The position numbers and the translations under genes were made by a program. Of a DNA stretch of 64,000 nucleotides, positions 25,597-33,528 are shown piece by piece (within the stretch, counting starts at the first letter, position 1; the number at the start of each line of letters is the position of its first letter). The stretch lies in contig JAZOVZ010000106.1 of NCBI GenBank assembly GCA_045658965.1, positions 3,752 through 67,751 of the forward strand, given 5' to 3'. This DNA comes from SVQP01 sp045658965 (GTDB lineage: Bacteria > Bacillota > Clostridia > Oscillospirales > CAG-272). The notes below the pieces were generated by a model. The model was not told the origin of the DNA. It saw only the letters and a program-made list of their open reading frames with translations, and did no database searches.

Positions 25597-26973
25597 CTAT
25601 CGCGTCAGACAAACGACAGATTCTACGTGTCCGGTACGTGGGAACATATCCACCGGTGTCACTTCCCCGATCTCGTATCCATTCTCCCTGAACCACTTGC
25701 AATCTCTTGCCAGCGTATCGGGGTCGCAGGAAACGTAGACCACGCGCGGGATGCCCAGTTCTGCAAAGCACTTGACAAGCGTCTCGGTGCTTCCCTTTCT
25801 TGGCGGGTCGATGACTGCCACGTCAGGGCGCGTGCCACCGCAAGCCGCCAGAATGACCTGTGCGTCGCCTGCGTCGTTACAAATAAAGGTTGCGTTTTCC
25901 ACGCCGTTGCGCGCGGCATTCTCGCGTGCGCACTCCACCGCCTCGGGCACGATCTCAATGCCCACAAGGCTGCGCGCAAAACGCGCCATGGAAAGCCCGA
26001 TGGTGCCCGTGCCGCAATACAGGTCGATCAGCACCTCGCCACCGCTCAAATTCGCCTTTTGGCGCGCCAAGCCGTACAGCAGCTCCGCGCCCTCGCGGTT
26101 GACCTGATAGAACGAGCCGGGCGAAATCTTAAAGGTCAAGCCGCAAAGCTCGTCCTCGATATATGCCTGTCCCCAAACCGTGCGGTATTCCTTACCCAGC
26201 ACGACGTTGGTATTTTTCTCATTGAAATTAAGCACCACGCCCACGATCTGCGAAAATTGAGCTGTGACTTTATCGGCAAACTCGCGCTCTGCGGGCATAC
26301 CCTTGCCGTTGAGCACCAAGCACAGCATGATCTGTGCCGAGCCCTTGCTCTGCCGCAGATAAATATGGCGCAAAAGCCCCTTGCCTGTGGTTTCGTCGTA
26401 CGCCTTAATGCCCTTTGCATCGCAAAACGCGCACACGAACGCCACGATCTCGCCAAAGATCGCGGGCTGCAAGGCGCACTTATCCGCTTTGACCAAATTG
26501 TGCGTTTTGGCGGCAAAAAAGCCTGCCTCCATACCGCTCTTGCCCTGCTTGACGGGATATTGCCCCTTGTTGCGGTAGCCGCTCGTCACGCCTGTCGTGC
26601 GCACGGGCGCAACCTGCACGTCGTCCAGCCCCACCTTACGAAAGGCGTTTTGCACGTAGGCGCGTTTGCTCTCCAGCTCGTGCGCATAGGTCACGTAGCG
26701 GTACACGCAGCCACCGCACGCGTCGGGTGCGTGACAAAAGACCGCGCTGTCGCGGATATCCGAGGCGCGTTCAATATGCTGCAGCTTGCCCACGGCATAG
26801 GTAGCGGTATCCTTGATGATGCTCACGCGCACCAAGTCACCCGTGACCGCGCCACGCACGAACAAAACCTTGCCCTGCACGTGTCCGACACCGCAGCCAA
26901 GGTTATTGATCTCGGTGATCTCCACCGTATATTCACTCCCCTTGGGGAGCAAAACTCTCTCTTTTTTGTCCAT
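25597..26973 (-). CDS. rlmD: 23S rRNA (uracil-1939-C5)-methyltransferase RlmD
   Basis: 458 residues, the family's usual length. The N-terminal TRAM domain is at about 10-68. Four cysteines of the [4Fe-4S] cluster are C80, C86, C89 (CHAPDACGGC) and C166 (KADKCALQ). The SAM-binding block is LIDLYCGTGTIGLS. The catalytic motifs are VIDPPRKG and YVSCDPDTLARD, with the general-base Glu in GHVES. It methylates C5 of a 23S rRNA uridine using SAM. Its ATG overlaps the stop of the upstream phosphatase gene (TGATG), so the two are coupled. The 3' end is a known integration hot spot (rumA) in other Bacillota and is duplicated here at 23.3 kb. Confidence 0.93.
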   Translation of the reverse strand: MDKKERVLLPKGSEYTVEITEINNLGCGVGHVQGKVLFVRGAVTGDLVRVSIIKDTATYAVGKLQHIERASDIRDSAVFCHAPDACGGCVYRYVTYAHELESKRAYVQNAFRKVGLDDVQVAPVRTTGVTSGYRNKGQYPVKQGKSGMEAGFFAAKTHNLVKADKCALQPAIFGEIVAFVCAFCDAKGIKAYDETTGKGLLRHIYLRQSKGSAQIMLCLVLNGKGMPAEREFADKVTAQFSQIVGVVLNFNEKNTNVVLGKEYRTVWGQAYIEDELCGLTFKISPGSFYQVNREGAELLYGLARQKANLSGGEVLIDLYCGTGTIGLSMARFARSLVGIEIVPEAVECARENAARNGVENATFICNDAGDAQVILAACGGTRPDVAVIDPPRKGSTETLVKCFAELGIPRVVYVSCDPDTLARDCKWFRENGYEIGEVTPVDMFPRTGHVESVVCLTR

Positions 26974-27659
26974 CAGACGTAAAATTCCTTCATATCTTCA
27001 AGGCGCAGGCAGCCGAGCAACCCGCCGTCCTTGACGCCGCAGTTGACGTTGACCGCACCGTTGCCGAAATAGATCTTGCCGCTGCCGCCATTCTCCTCGG
27101 TCATGGGCACGTGGCCGACCACCACGGTCTTATTCTTAAACAGACGCTTGGAAAGATCCAGCGGCTCTGTCATGAACGTCTCGGGCTCGCAATCATCCAG
27201 CTTCATGCCGGGGGTGTAGTCCGCAATGCCCGCGTGCACCAGGATATAATCCTCGCCATCTACGCGTACCTGCTCGTAAAGTGCCAGATCGGACAGATAA
27301 TCGATCACGCCCTCGCGCATCTCGCTATCCAGAGCGCGGAAGCCGTCCAAGGTGCTTTGACCGCCGTTCTTGACCCACTCCTGCATGTCAGCAATAAAGT
27401 CCGCATCGGGAGTCTGCTCGCCCGACAGCATTTTTTCAAAGCCCGCAAGCATGCGCAGCGCGAGAAAATCGTGCTCACCCGCGATCGCGTATACGTTATA
27501 ACGCACGGAAAGGTCGCCGATCAGCTCCATACTTTGCTCACCGTAGTCCACAATGTCGCCAAGCACGTACAGAATGTCGGTTTCTTTGAGTCCGATCTTG
27601 TCGACCAGCTCCTTGAATTTATCGTAATTGCCATGTAAATCGGATACAACGTAAGTCAT
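26973..27659 (-). CDS. PP2A-like metallophosphatase with GEHD motif
   Basis: 228 residues from ATG 27659, 5 nt after GGAGG. The motifs are VVSDLHGNYDKF, LGDIVDYGE, AIAGEHDF and LVHAGIADYTPG, with a C-terminal GHVPM. This is the PP2A/bis(5'-nucleosyl)-tetraphosphatase-like branch. The third motif is normally GNHD; here it is GEHD, which replaces the metal-bridging Asn with Glu, an unusual change. Substrate unknown (phosphoprotein or dinucleotide polyphosphate). It is coupled to rlmD by a one-base overlap. Confidence 0.85.
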   Translation of the reverse strand: MTYVVSDLHGNYDKFKELVDKIGLKETDILYVLGDIVDYGEQSMELIGDLSVRYNVYAIAGEHDFLALRMLAGFEKMLSGEQTPDADFIADMQEWVKNGGQSTLDGFRALDSEMREGVIDYLSDLALYEQVRVDGEDYILVHAGIADYTPGMKLDDCEPETFMTEPLDLSKRLFKNKTVVVGHVPMTEENGGSGKIYFGNGAVNVNCGVKDGGLLGCLRLEDMKEFYV

Positions 27660-27671
27660 GATAACCTCCAT

Positions 27672-27815
27672 GCCGCCTTCGGCGGCTCAAATAGTGATGG
27701 AAACTTCACCGCGGAGCTTTGCTCCGAAAATGGGTTGGGTCCCATTTTCAGGTGAAGTTTAGGCGTGAATGGTTAAGTAAAAAGGAATATGCCGTGAACT
27801 TTCACGCTCAACTCC
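27672..27815. repeat. Structured element with a three-way junction
   Basis: Outer stem AAACTTCACC (27701-27710) with GGTGAAGTTT (27751-27760), perfect over 10 bp. It encloses two perfect hairpins: CGGAGC-TTT-GCTCCG (27712-27726) and AAAATGGG-TTGGGT-CCCATTTT (27727-27748). Flanking are GCCGCC-TTC-GGCGGC (27672-27686) and AAAAGGA...TCCTTTT with an inner GTGAA/TTCAC. It separates two minus-strand genes, and no ORF is credible here. Confidence 0.75.
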
Positions 27816-27817
27816 TT

Positions 27818-28573
27818 TTATATGATAGTGACCTTGCAGCTCACCACAGCGTCCGCCTTGGCATCGGGTGCGACCTCTGCCACCAGCGCGCAAAGACGAG
27901 CGCAAATGGGTTGTTCGGTGTAAAAATGTCCTGCGACCAGTAAGTTCAGCTTGTCCGCGTCACAGTATTGTGAGTATTTCAGCTCACCCGTCAGGAAGGT
28001 ATCCGCGCCCGACGCGATCGCCAATGCGACCTCACTCTTACCGCTGCCGCCAACCACGGCAACGCGGTGCACGTTCTTACCCGCATCCGCGCACAGCACG
28101 GCAGGAGCACCCAACGCGTCCTTGACGCGCGCTGCAAATTCCGCTGCAGGCACAGGCTCTGCCAACGTACCCACGCGCATGATGCACTCGTCGCCCGCGA
28201 CCTCTACGTTCTCAAGGCCTACAAGCGATGCCAGCTTATCGTTCACGCCACCCTCGGCAGCGTCAATGCGCGTATGGAAGGAGATGGCACTCACCCCTGC
28301 GCGGCACAGCTTGATGACCTTTGCACCGTCGTAATCATCGGCAAGCACGTTCTTCAGTCCCCCAAACAGCATGGGGTGATGCGTAAAGATGACGTCGTAG
28401 CCCTCGGCAACCGCCTTGTCAACCACCTCGGTGGTTGCGTCCAAGGCAACCAACACGCGCTTCACCTCTCGCTCGGGATCGGGGCAAACGTTGAGTCCGT
28501 CCACGTCCCAATCACAGCCCAACTCGCGCGGGATGATATCGCACAGCTTTTTATAAAATTCTCTGACCTTCAT
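27818..28573 (-). CDS. Nif3-like dinuclear metal-centre protein
   Basis: 251 residues. The Nif3 (YqfO/YbgI) signatures are present: FTHHPMLFGGLK, FHTRIDAAEGGVND and near the C-terminus AGHFYTEQ. These supply the His/Asp/Glu ligands of the dimetal site. The family forms hexameric toroids and is annotated as GTP cyclohydrolase type 2-like, but its reaction is not settled. It overlaps trmK by 4 nt (ATGA). The trmK-nif3 order is a conserved pair in Bacillota, which supports the call. It lacks the long PII-like insertion of the B. subtilis protein. Confidence 0.92.
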   Translation of the reverse strand: MKVREFYKKLCDIIPRELGCDWDVDGLNVCPDPEREVKRVLVALDATTEVVDKAVAEGYDVIFTHHPMLFGGLKNVLADDYDGAKVIKLCRAGVSAISFHTRIDAAEGGVNDKLASLVGLENVEVAGDECIMRVGTLAEPVPAAEFAARVKDALGAPAVLCADAGKNVHRVAVVGGSGKSEVALAIASGADTFLTGELKYSQYCDADKLNLLVAGHFYTEQPICARLCALVAEVAPDAKADAVVSCKVTII

Positions 28574-29271
28574 ATGGACTCCTTTTCCTTGATGCGGGCG
28601 TACAGCGCATCGATCTGCGCTAACATGGACAGCTCAAACGAGGCATCCTTGCCGCCCATTTTTTTGCCGTCCGCGCCCGTTTGCAACAGACGGCGTTTAT
28701 TCTCCAGCAGCTCACCAAGGTGAGGGTGCATTCTTTCAATATTATGACTGCCAAACCACAACGCCATATCGTCCTCGGAGCGTACGACACCGTCGTATTC
28801 GGCACAGATGATCTGATACACCTTGTCTTCCTTGACCAAGGTTTGGTCTATGATGCAAAATCCGTTTTGCAGCAAATAAGCGCGCAAAATCTCTGCATGC
28901 GACATAGGCTGCAGCACAAGGCGGATGCGCCCGTCGCGCGTCCAGGGTGCTGCGTCAATAATGGAAGCGATCAGCTCGCCGCCCATGCCGAATACGGTAA
29001 TATCCTCGGGAGCATACTGCTCAATGCCGTCAAGCCCCGGGGTGCACACGGTTGCAATTTTGTCCTCAAGCCCTGCCGCGGCAATATTGCGGCGCGCATT
29101 TTCCACCGGTCCGCGGTTGATATCCGACGCCACCGCGCGCGGACAAATGCCGTTCTGGCACGCGTATATAGGCAGGTGCGCGTGATCCGTTCCCACGTCC
29201 GAGAGCACCTTGCCCTCTCGCAGATACGGGATCGCCCCTGCGAGTCTTTGATCAAATCGTTTTTCTCTCAT
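28570..29271 (-). CDS. trmK: tRNA (adenine-22-N1)-methyltransferase TrmK
   Basis: 233 residues, the TrmK length. The Rossmann SAM motif is VLSDVGTDHAHLPIYA, followed by AVASDINRGPVENAR and the catalytic-face segment ITVFGMGGELI, then LVLQPMSHAEILRAYL. A C-terminal coiled region (ELLENKRRLLQ) is typical. It methylates N1 of A22 in tRNA-Ser and other class II tRNAs. First gene of the trmK-nif3 unit. A plain start at 29271 has no strong Shine-Dalgarno; the upstream region is occupied by GTAGGG repeats. Confidence 0.92.
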   Translation of the reverse strand: MREKRFDQRLAGAIPYLREGKVLSDVGTDHAHLPIYACQNGICPRAVASDINRGPVENARRNIAAAGLEDKIATVCTPGLDGIEQYAPEDITVFGMGGELIASIIDAAPWTRDGRIRLVLQPMSHAEILRAYLLQNGFCIIDQTLVKEDKVYQIICAEYDGVVRSEDDMALWFGSHNIERMHPHLGELLENKRRLLQTGADGKKMGGKDASFELSMLAQIDALYARIKEKESI

Positions 29272-29307
29272 GATATGTAAAACTACGGGGACGCGGGGTA
29301 TTTCCCT

Positions 29308-29393
29308 GTAGGGGCGATTTTCGAATCGCCCGCAAGGATTTTCCCGTAGGGGCGTTCTGTGAACGCCCGCGGGCGAACGCAGTTCGCCCCTAC
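29308..29393. repeat. Three GTAGGG stem-loops in a row
   Basis: Two direct copies (GTAGGGGCGATTTTCGAATC..., 29308-29333; GTAGGGGCGTTCTGTGAACG..., 29346-29370) are followed by one inverted copy ending CGCCCCTAC (29369-29393). All share GTAGGGGCG and the closing CGCCCGC. Confidence 0.8.
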
Positions 29394-29433
29394 GGACAGA
29401 CCCGGAAAATATCTCCCGATCCCTTTTTGTTGC

Positions 29434-29634
29434 TTACTTGTCTGCCAGGTAAGCGTTGAGCTTTGCTACCAGCTCGTCTGCATCGGTGCCGTGTACTGCG
29501 CAAGCGTCCTCAATGCTCTCGCCTCTGGATGCGGGGCAGCCCAGGCAGTGCATGCCGATCTCAAAGAAAAAGCGTGCAGTGCCCTGATCGTAGTCCAAAA
29601 CGTCGCCGATAATGCTGTTCTTGGTAACCTTCAT
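29434..29634 (-). CDS. DUF1858 domain protein
   Basis: 66 residues from ATG 29634, preceded by GGAGG. The DUF1858 pattern is clear: KNSIIGDVLDYDQGTARFFF, then GMHCLGCPASRGESIEDAC. The conserved CxxC (HCLGC) is next to a helix cap. Members are small cytosolic proteins often found with hybrid-cluster or disulfide chemistry; the molecular role is unknown. It has its own perfect promoter and stands alone. Confidence 0.9.
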   Translation of the reverse strand: MKVTKNSIIGDVLDYDQGTARFFFEIGMHCLGCPASRGESIEDACAVHGTDADELVAKLNAYLADK

Positions 29635-29676
29635 TTTTGTAATCCTCCGTAAAATAGTTATAGTTTTACATATACT

Positions 29677-29705
29677 ATTATACAATTTTGCGCCTTATAT
29701 GTCAA
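29677..29705 (-). promoter_or_regulatory. Promoter of the DUF1858 gene
   Basis: Minus strand: perfect TTGACA (29705-29700), 17-bp spacer, perfect TATAAT (29682-29677), about 43 bp before the start codon. Confidence 0.88.
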
Positions 29706-29728
29706 GCGTTATTTTTTAACAGAGCATA

Positions 29729-29768
29729 TAAAAACACCCGCTACAGACATTCATCTGTTAGCAGGTGT
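29729..29768 (-). terminator. Minus-strand intrinsic terminator
   Basis: On the minus strand an ACACCTGCTA...TAGCGGGTGT stem with an inner CAGA/TCTG pairing is followed by TTTTTA. It would stop transcripts of the toxin-antitoxin operon after they cross the 559-bp repeat element. Confidence 0.65.
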
Positions 29769-29776
29769 CATATCGT

Positions 29777-30335
29777 TATAGCCGAAGAGAGTCGAACTCA
29801 CACGGTTTTGAGCGGCAAATATCTGCACCTGCGGCAGACAAAATGCTCGCAATATCTTATATTGCTTCGCATTTTCTCTTTGCATCTGCGAAATATTTGC
29901 TCGCGCAAAACTGCGCAGCACCCTCCGGCGTTGAATTTTTTGAGGGATTTTGTCAAAGCGAGTTGAAGCAAGATACGCATCTTGCAAGACGAGATTTGGC
30001 GAAAGACGCGAAAAATTCTCGCCGCAGGGCGCAGCCACACGAAAGCCGGGTCAAATAGGTTTTGACACGCAGATTTTTCCAATCCCTGCATCTCATCCTT
30101 TGGACATATTTCTCATATGCCCTGCAGGAAGAGCTTGGGGGATTTAAAAAATCTGTTGTGTCAAAACTGCTTGCACCTTACGGTGAATGCATTTTTGATG
30201 GATTGCGTGAAAGCGAACCGAAGTAAGATAATAATCTTACGAGGTGAGCATTTGCGCAAGACGCGCAAATGCATCACCGTAAGGCTATTCGACTCGGCTT
30301 CCGTGTGGCTGAAAGTTCGGCTCTCTTCGGCTATA
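29777..30335. repeat. 559-bp MITE-like element with 22-bp terminal inverted repeats
   Basis: The ends are TATAGCCGAAGAGAGTCGAACT (29777-29798) and its inverted copy with one mismatch (30314-30335); CACACGG follows near both ends. Inside is a second inverted pair (TTTTGACAC-G-CAGATTTTT near 30059 and its complement near 30152-30172). Two direct blocks follow the pattern AAAGCGA...GAAG(C/T)AAGAT..ATCTT(G/A)C (29955-30060, 30208-30300). The left end also resembles a decayed tRNA 3' half (GAGTTCGACTCTC, CAAAACCG). No credible ORF. Confidence 0.75.
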
Positions 30336-30849
30336 TAATTTTTTCTGCCTCTAATCTCAACAAATAAAACTCTCGAAGCCAAACAGGCTGCTCATCCACG
30401 CATAATGCGAGTTTCTCCAGCGTTCTTTTTCCCACTCTCCTGTCAAGCACCGCGAACATTCTGACCAACGGATTGACGGAATAAATGCTACTCCCGATAT
30501 CCTGATTGCGGTATTGCTCAAGTGCCAGGCAAAATTCCTCGTCCAAGTATTCGGTACGCCGATCAGCCGGAATTTTATCCACCAAGGGCCAAAATTCCAT
30601 CCAATATTCGCTCATGCCCACGGGCTTCTTATTTTGGGTAAATCCATTTTCAATGAAGTACGTATTGACAGTCTCCCAGGAAAAGCGTTTGACTTGTCTG
30701 CCGTCAATGCAAACCTCAAAAATTCTGCACCCATCCATACCAACGTAGGCGGTACAGCCATATCTGACTCTGCCGTGCAGCACTTGGGCAAGCATTTCTT
30801 GCTCAAGATATTTACGCATACCGCTCCACGAGCCCAAAATCTTCCCCAT
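30331..30849 (-). CDS. SF0329-like protein, third gene of the toxin-antitoxin operon
   Basis: 172 residues starting MGKILGSWSGMRKYLEQ. The N-terminal block LHGRVRYGCTAYVGMDG recalls the SF0329 family (short proteins with a W-S-x-hydrophobic-K start and GRV.Y....Y); I am only moderately sure. No membrane segment. It begins 9 nt after the antitoxin stop, so it is probably co-transcribed. Its last codons and stop (ATA TAG) lie within the terminal repeat of the 559-bp element, so the natural C-terminus may have been replaced. Function unknown. Confidence 0.7.
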   Translation of the reverse strand: MGKILGSWSGMRKYLEQEMLAQVLHGRVRYGCTAYVGMDGCRIFEVCIDGRQVKRFSWETVNTYFIENGFTQNKKPVGMSEYWMEFWPLVDKIPADRRTEYLDEEFCLALEQYRNQDIGSSIYSVNPLVRMFAVLDRRVGKRTLEKLALCVDEQPVWLREFYLLRLEAEKII

Positions 30850-30858
30850 TCACTTACC

Positions 30859-31182
30859 TCAGTTTTCTTCCGACAATGATACAATCCCCGATTTCTGCGG
30901 GAAAGAAGGATCTTTTTGCGTCATGGACAACAGTCTGCAAGCCGCGCCCTCGGGGTGGTTTCTCCCTGATTCCCAAGCCTCCACGGTTTTGACAGAAACA
31001 CCTAAATAACCCGCAAACAGCTTTTGTGTCAGACCCGTACTCTTGCGGATGGCTTTGATCTCTTCGGGGGCAAAGCAACCGATCGGCTCTACCGTTAAAA
31101 CAGTTGTTTTTGCTTTCAATTTGCCTTTCTCATACGCAATCGCTTGATCAAGTCCGGTTTTGATATCATCAAAAATGCCCAT
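30859..31182 (-). CDS. HTH antitoxin, HigA/NadS-like
   Basis: 107 residues from ATG 31182 with GGAGG 8 nt upstream. The N-terminal half is a helical toxin-binding arm (MGIFDDIKTGLDQAIAYEKG). The C-terminal XRE-type HTH is GLTQKLFAGYLGVSVKTVEA followed by WESGRNHPEG. This arrangement (N-terminal arm, C-terminal HTH) and its place after the toxin fit the NadS/HigA2 group. It should neutralise the adjacent toxin and, with it, repress the palindromic promoter at 31.58 kb. Confidence 0.87.
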   Translation of the reverse strand: MGIFDDIKTGLDQAIAYEKGKLKAKTTVLTVEPIGCFAPEEIKAIRKSTGLTQKLFAGYLGVSVKTVEAWESGRNHPEGAACRLLSMTQKDPSFPQKSGIVSLSEEN

Positions 31183-31194
31183 ATCGTGCCTCCT

Positions 31195-31542
31195 TTACTT
31201 CTCGTTTTCGCGCAGTTGATTCTCAAGCGCTTGGATCATTTGCTTGATTTCTGCCCTCTCCGAATCGGTCAAGTTGTCTTTCACATTTTTAGGATATGCA
31301 GTAATCAAAAAAATCTTCTCATAAACTTCAAAATCCACATATATGACCCGAACGCTTCCACTCTTCCCTCTTTGCTCAAAAGCGAATCTCATTTTCCGAA
31401 CGCCGCCCGTTCCTTTCATAACCGCACCGACCTTGGGATCTGACAACAATTCTTCCTGTAATCTTCTCAAATCATCATCGCTAAGCCCCATTTCTTTCCA
31501 TCTGGAACGAAAAATCGGCAGTTCTACAAATATTCTTGTCAT
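31195..31542 (-). CDS. RelE/HigB-like toxin
   Basis: 115 residues, the size of ribosome-dependent mRNA interferases. The RelE-fold core is visible as the helix DLRRLQEELLSDPKVG, then GTGGVRKMRFAF with the typical G-G-x-R-K-x-R strand, GKSGSVRVIYVDF, and IFLITAYPKN followed by a terminal helix. Toxin-first order is characteristic of HigBA-type systems. First gene of a three-gene operon with the antitoxin 12 nt downstream. Confidence 0.88.
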   Translation of the reverse strand: MTRIFVELPIFRSRWKEMGLSDDDLRRLQEELLSDPKVGAVMKGTGGVRKMRFAFEQRGKSGSVRVIYVDFEVYEKIFLITAYPKNVKDNLTDSERAEIKQMIQALENQLRENEK

Positions 31543-31575
31543 ATGTATCTCCTGTGATTCTGAGTTTGTATACTT

Positions 31576-31604
31576 ATTATACCCTATTTAATAGGGTTTG
31601 TCAA
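31576..31604 (-). promoter_or_regulatory. Toxin-antitoxin promoter with operator in the spacer
   Basis: Minus strand: perfect TTGACA (31604-31599), 17-bp spacer, perfect TATAAT (31581-31576). The spacer is a perfect palindrome ACCCTATT-T-AATAGGGT (31581-31597), so a bound HTH dimer would block polymerase directly. This is the autoregulation layout expected for the operon. Confidence 0.9.
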
Positions 31605-31640
31605 TACCCATAATGAAACAATCATTTTGAAAAATAAATC

Positions 31641-31669
31641 TTTACAAATGTGAAATTATATGTTATAAT
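31641..31669 (+). promoter_or_regulatory. Promoter of the DUF2079 gene
   Basis: TTTACA (31641-31646), 17-bp spacer, perfect TATAAT (31664-31669), 37 bp before the GTG start. It diverges from the toxin-antitoxin promoter. Confidence 0.8.
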
Positions 31670-31706
31670 ATTGTGATTATGCCCATGCGCGAAAGGAGGC
31701 GGTGAC

Positions 31707-33470
31707 GTGAAGAAACAAAAAACGGCAGAAAGTACGCAAAGTAAATACGTTCTGCCCATATTCGCAGCCCTTTGCGCGCTGTTTGGCAGCGGTGCCGTCA
31801 TCGGCATCACGTTGCTCTCAAGCCCTGCGCTGCAGTGGCGTTTGATCACCGCGCTGCTCCCGGGATATGCCGTTTGCTTTGCGATCGTATTTCTCGTGGT
31901 ACTGGGCTACGGCTCGATCTATAAGCCCATCGCCTACCTGACGCTCCCCGTGCTCTGCCTTGTCTGCGGTGTGCGCACGACCTTTCTGTCCGCGCCATAC
32001 GTCAGCCCCTTGGCAATCGCGTCGGTCTTTGCGATCCTTTGCGCCGCCTCGATCGCGGCAAGCATTTGGGCGTTGCAAAAATTCCCCGAGCCTATCAAAA
32101 AATCGGGCAGAAAAATTCCCGCTGCGGTTTATACAGTCGCATGCACCGCGCTTGCAGCAGCACTTTCGCTTGCATTGTATATAGTCCTGTTACACAGTCG
32201 TCTGCAGAGTTTGCAAACGGGTAACACCGAGGGGGCTGCCATCGGTCAGATGCTGTATTTCATGCAACACAGCGGCAAGCCGTTTACCACGCTGCTGGCA
32301 GGCGAGCCGCAGAGTTATTTTGCTACCCAGTTCGCTCCCCTTTGGTATCTGATCTTACCCGTATATATGCTATCCGGGCAAAGCATGCTTGCCGTGGGCA
32401 CGGCGCTTTACGCATTGATGCTGACCGCCCTTTTGCCCCTGTGGCGCATTTGCCGCAGACACGCACTCACCCCTTGGCAGACCGCCGCTCTTTGCGCAGC
32501 GTGCGCGCTTTGCCCTTTAGTGATCGGCGGCAGCTCGTCGGGCGGTGCACTCTCCATGCTCTCCCTGCCCCTGCTCTTATGGATCGCCGATGCATGCGAC
32601 GGTAAGCACCCCTATCTTGCACTCATTCCTCTCTCCCTTTGCCTTTGCATCGGGTTTGAGGTCAGCGTATGGACAAGCTTTATCTGCCTCTACCTTGCCC
32701 TTGGCGCACCTGCCGGACGCAGACGCGCGGGCATCGTTTGCACGGTCGCAGCGTTTGCCGCAACCGCTGTAACTGCCGTATATCTTGCCATTGCAGGCAG
32801 CCCCGTGATCACCGAGCTGTTTTCCGGCATTGGCTTGCAGGCAGGGCAAAAGCTGCTGTTCCTTATGCTGTTATTGGCGCCGTTTGCGCTTCTGCCCCTG
32901 CTTTGCAAGCAGAAAGGTGCACTCGTGCTTCTCTTCCCATTGGTACTGTTCCATCTGGTTGCAAACGCATCCGTTTACAGCGGCATATTCTGCACCTACG
33001 CATTCCCCGTCGTGGCAGCCGCCGCGCTGCTCTCGGTCAAGGGACTTGCAAGCCTGCGCACCGAGATCAAGGGCATTGCCCTTGCCCGCTTGCTCCCCGC
33101 GCTTGCGCTTTGTACCGCTATGCTGCTGGCAACGCCCTACGAGGCAACGCTGCGCAGTCTGTACGTTGATACCGACGAGCAAGCAGAAACCGACGCATCC
33201 CGCATGCATGAGCTGCTTGACGCGCTGCCCGAAAACGCTGCCGTGAGCGCATCCGACAGCTTGCTTGCCGCGCTGCACGACCGCACGTGGCTGTTCTCGC
33301 TGGACGCACAACCCGAAAGCCCCGCGACCAACGTGGTCATCATCGACCTGCGCGAGGAATTCACCACCTCGGACACCGAGCAATACGGCGTTGCATATTA
33401 TCAATCGCTGGGATACACTTTGCGTGACGATCTTTCCCGCACGGGCATTCTTGCGGTGCTGTTCAAGTGA
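31707..33470 (+). CDS. DUF2079-like polytopic membrane protein
   Basis: 587 residues from GTG 31707, with AAAGGAGG upstream. About 11-12 transmembrane helices. After the fourth helix comes the DUF2079-type extracytoplasmic segment: GAAIGQMLYFMQHSGKPFTT, then YFATQFAPLWYLILP. The C-terminal soluble part starts LPENAAVSASDSLLAALHDR, typical of this family. DUF2079 proteins resemble GT-C glycosyltransferases but have no assigned reaction. The family usually carries an acidic D-x-G-x-F-D motif in the first loop; here it is EGAAIG, so a catalytic acid may be altered. Upstream of prfB on the same strand. Confidence 0.78.
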   Translation: MKKQKTAESTQSKYVLPIFAALCALFGSGAVIGITLLSSPALQWRLITALLPGYAVCFAIVFLVVLGYGSIYKPIAYLTLPVLCLVCGVRTTFLSAPYVSPLAIASVFAILCAASIAASIWALQKFPEPIKKSGRKIPAAVYTVACTALAAALSLALYIVLLHSRLQSLQTGNTEGAAIGQMLYFMQHSGKPFTTLLAGEPQSYFATQFAPLWYLILPVYMLSGQSMLAVGTALYALMLTALLPLWRICRRHALTPWQTAALCAACALCPLVIGGSSSGGALSMLSLPLLLWIADACDGKHPYLALIPLSLCLCIGFEVSVWTSFICLYLALGAPAGRRRAGIVCTVAAFAATAVTAVYLAIAGSPVITELFSGIGLQAGQKLLFLMLLLAPFALLPLLCKQKGALVLLFPLVLFHLVANASVYSGIFCTYAFPVVAAAALLSVKGLASLRTEIKGIALARLLPALALCTAMLLATPYEATLRSLYVDTDEQAETDASRMHELLDALPENAAVSASDSLLAALHDRTWLFSLDAQPESPATNVVIIDLREEFTTSDTEQYGVAYYQSLGYTLRDDLSRTGILAVLFK

Positions 33471-33528
33471 CGCGCACGCCCATCTTCTCCGTAATAAAAA
33501 AATTCTATATAAAGGTTAGGTAAAAACA

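Noticed and set aside
29777..29850. Functional tRNA gene
   Set aside because: Only a T-arm-like GAGTTCGACTCTC and part of an anticodon stem can be recognised; stems do not pair and there is no 5' half.
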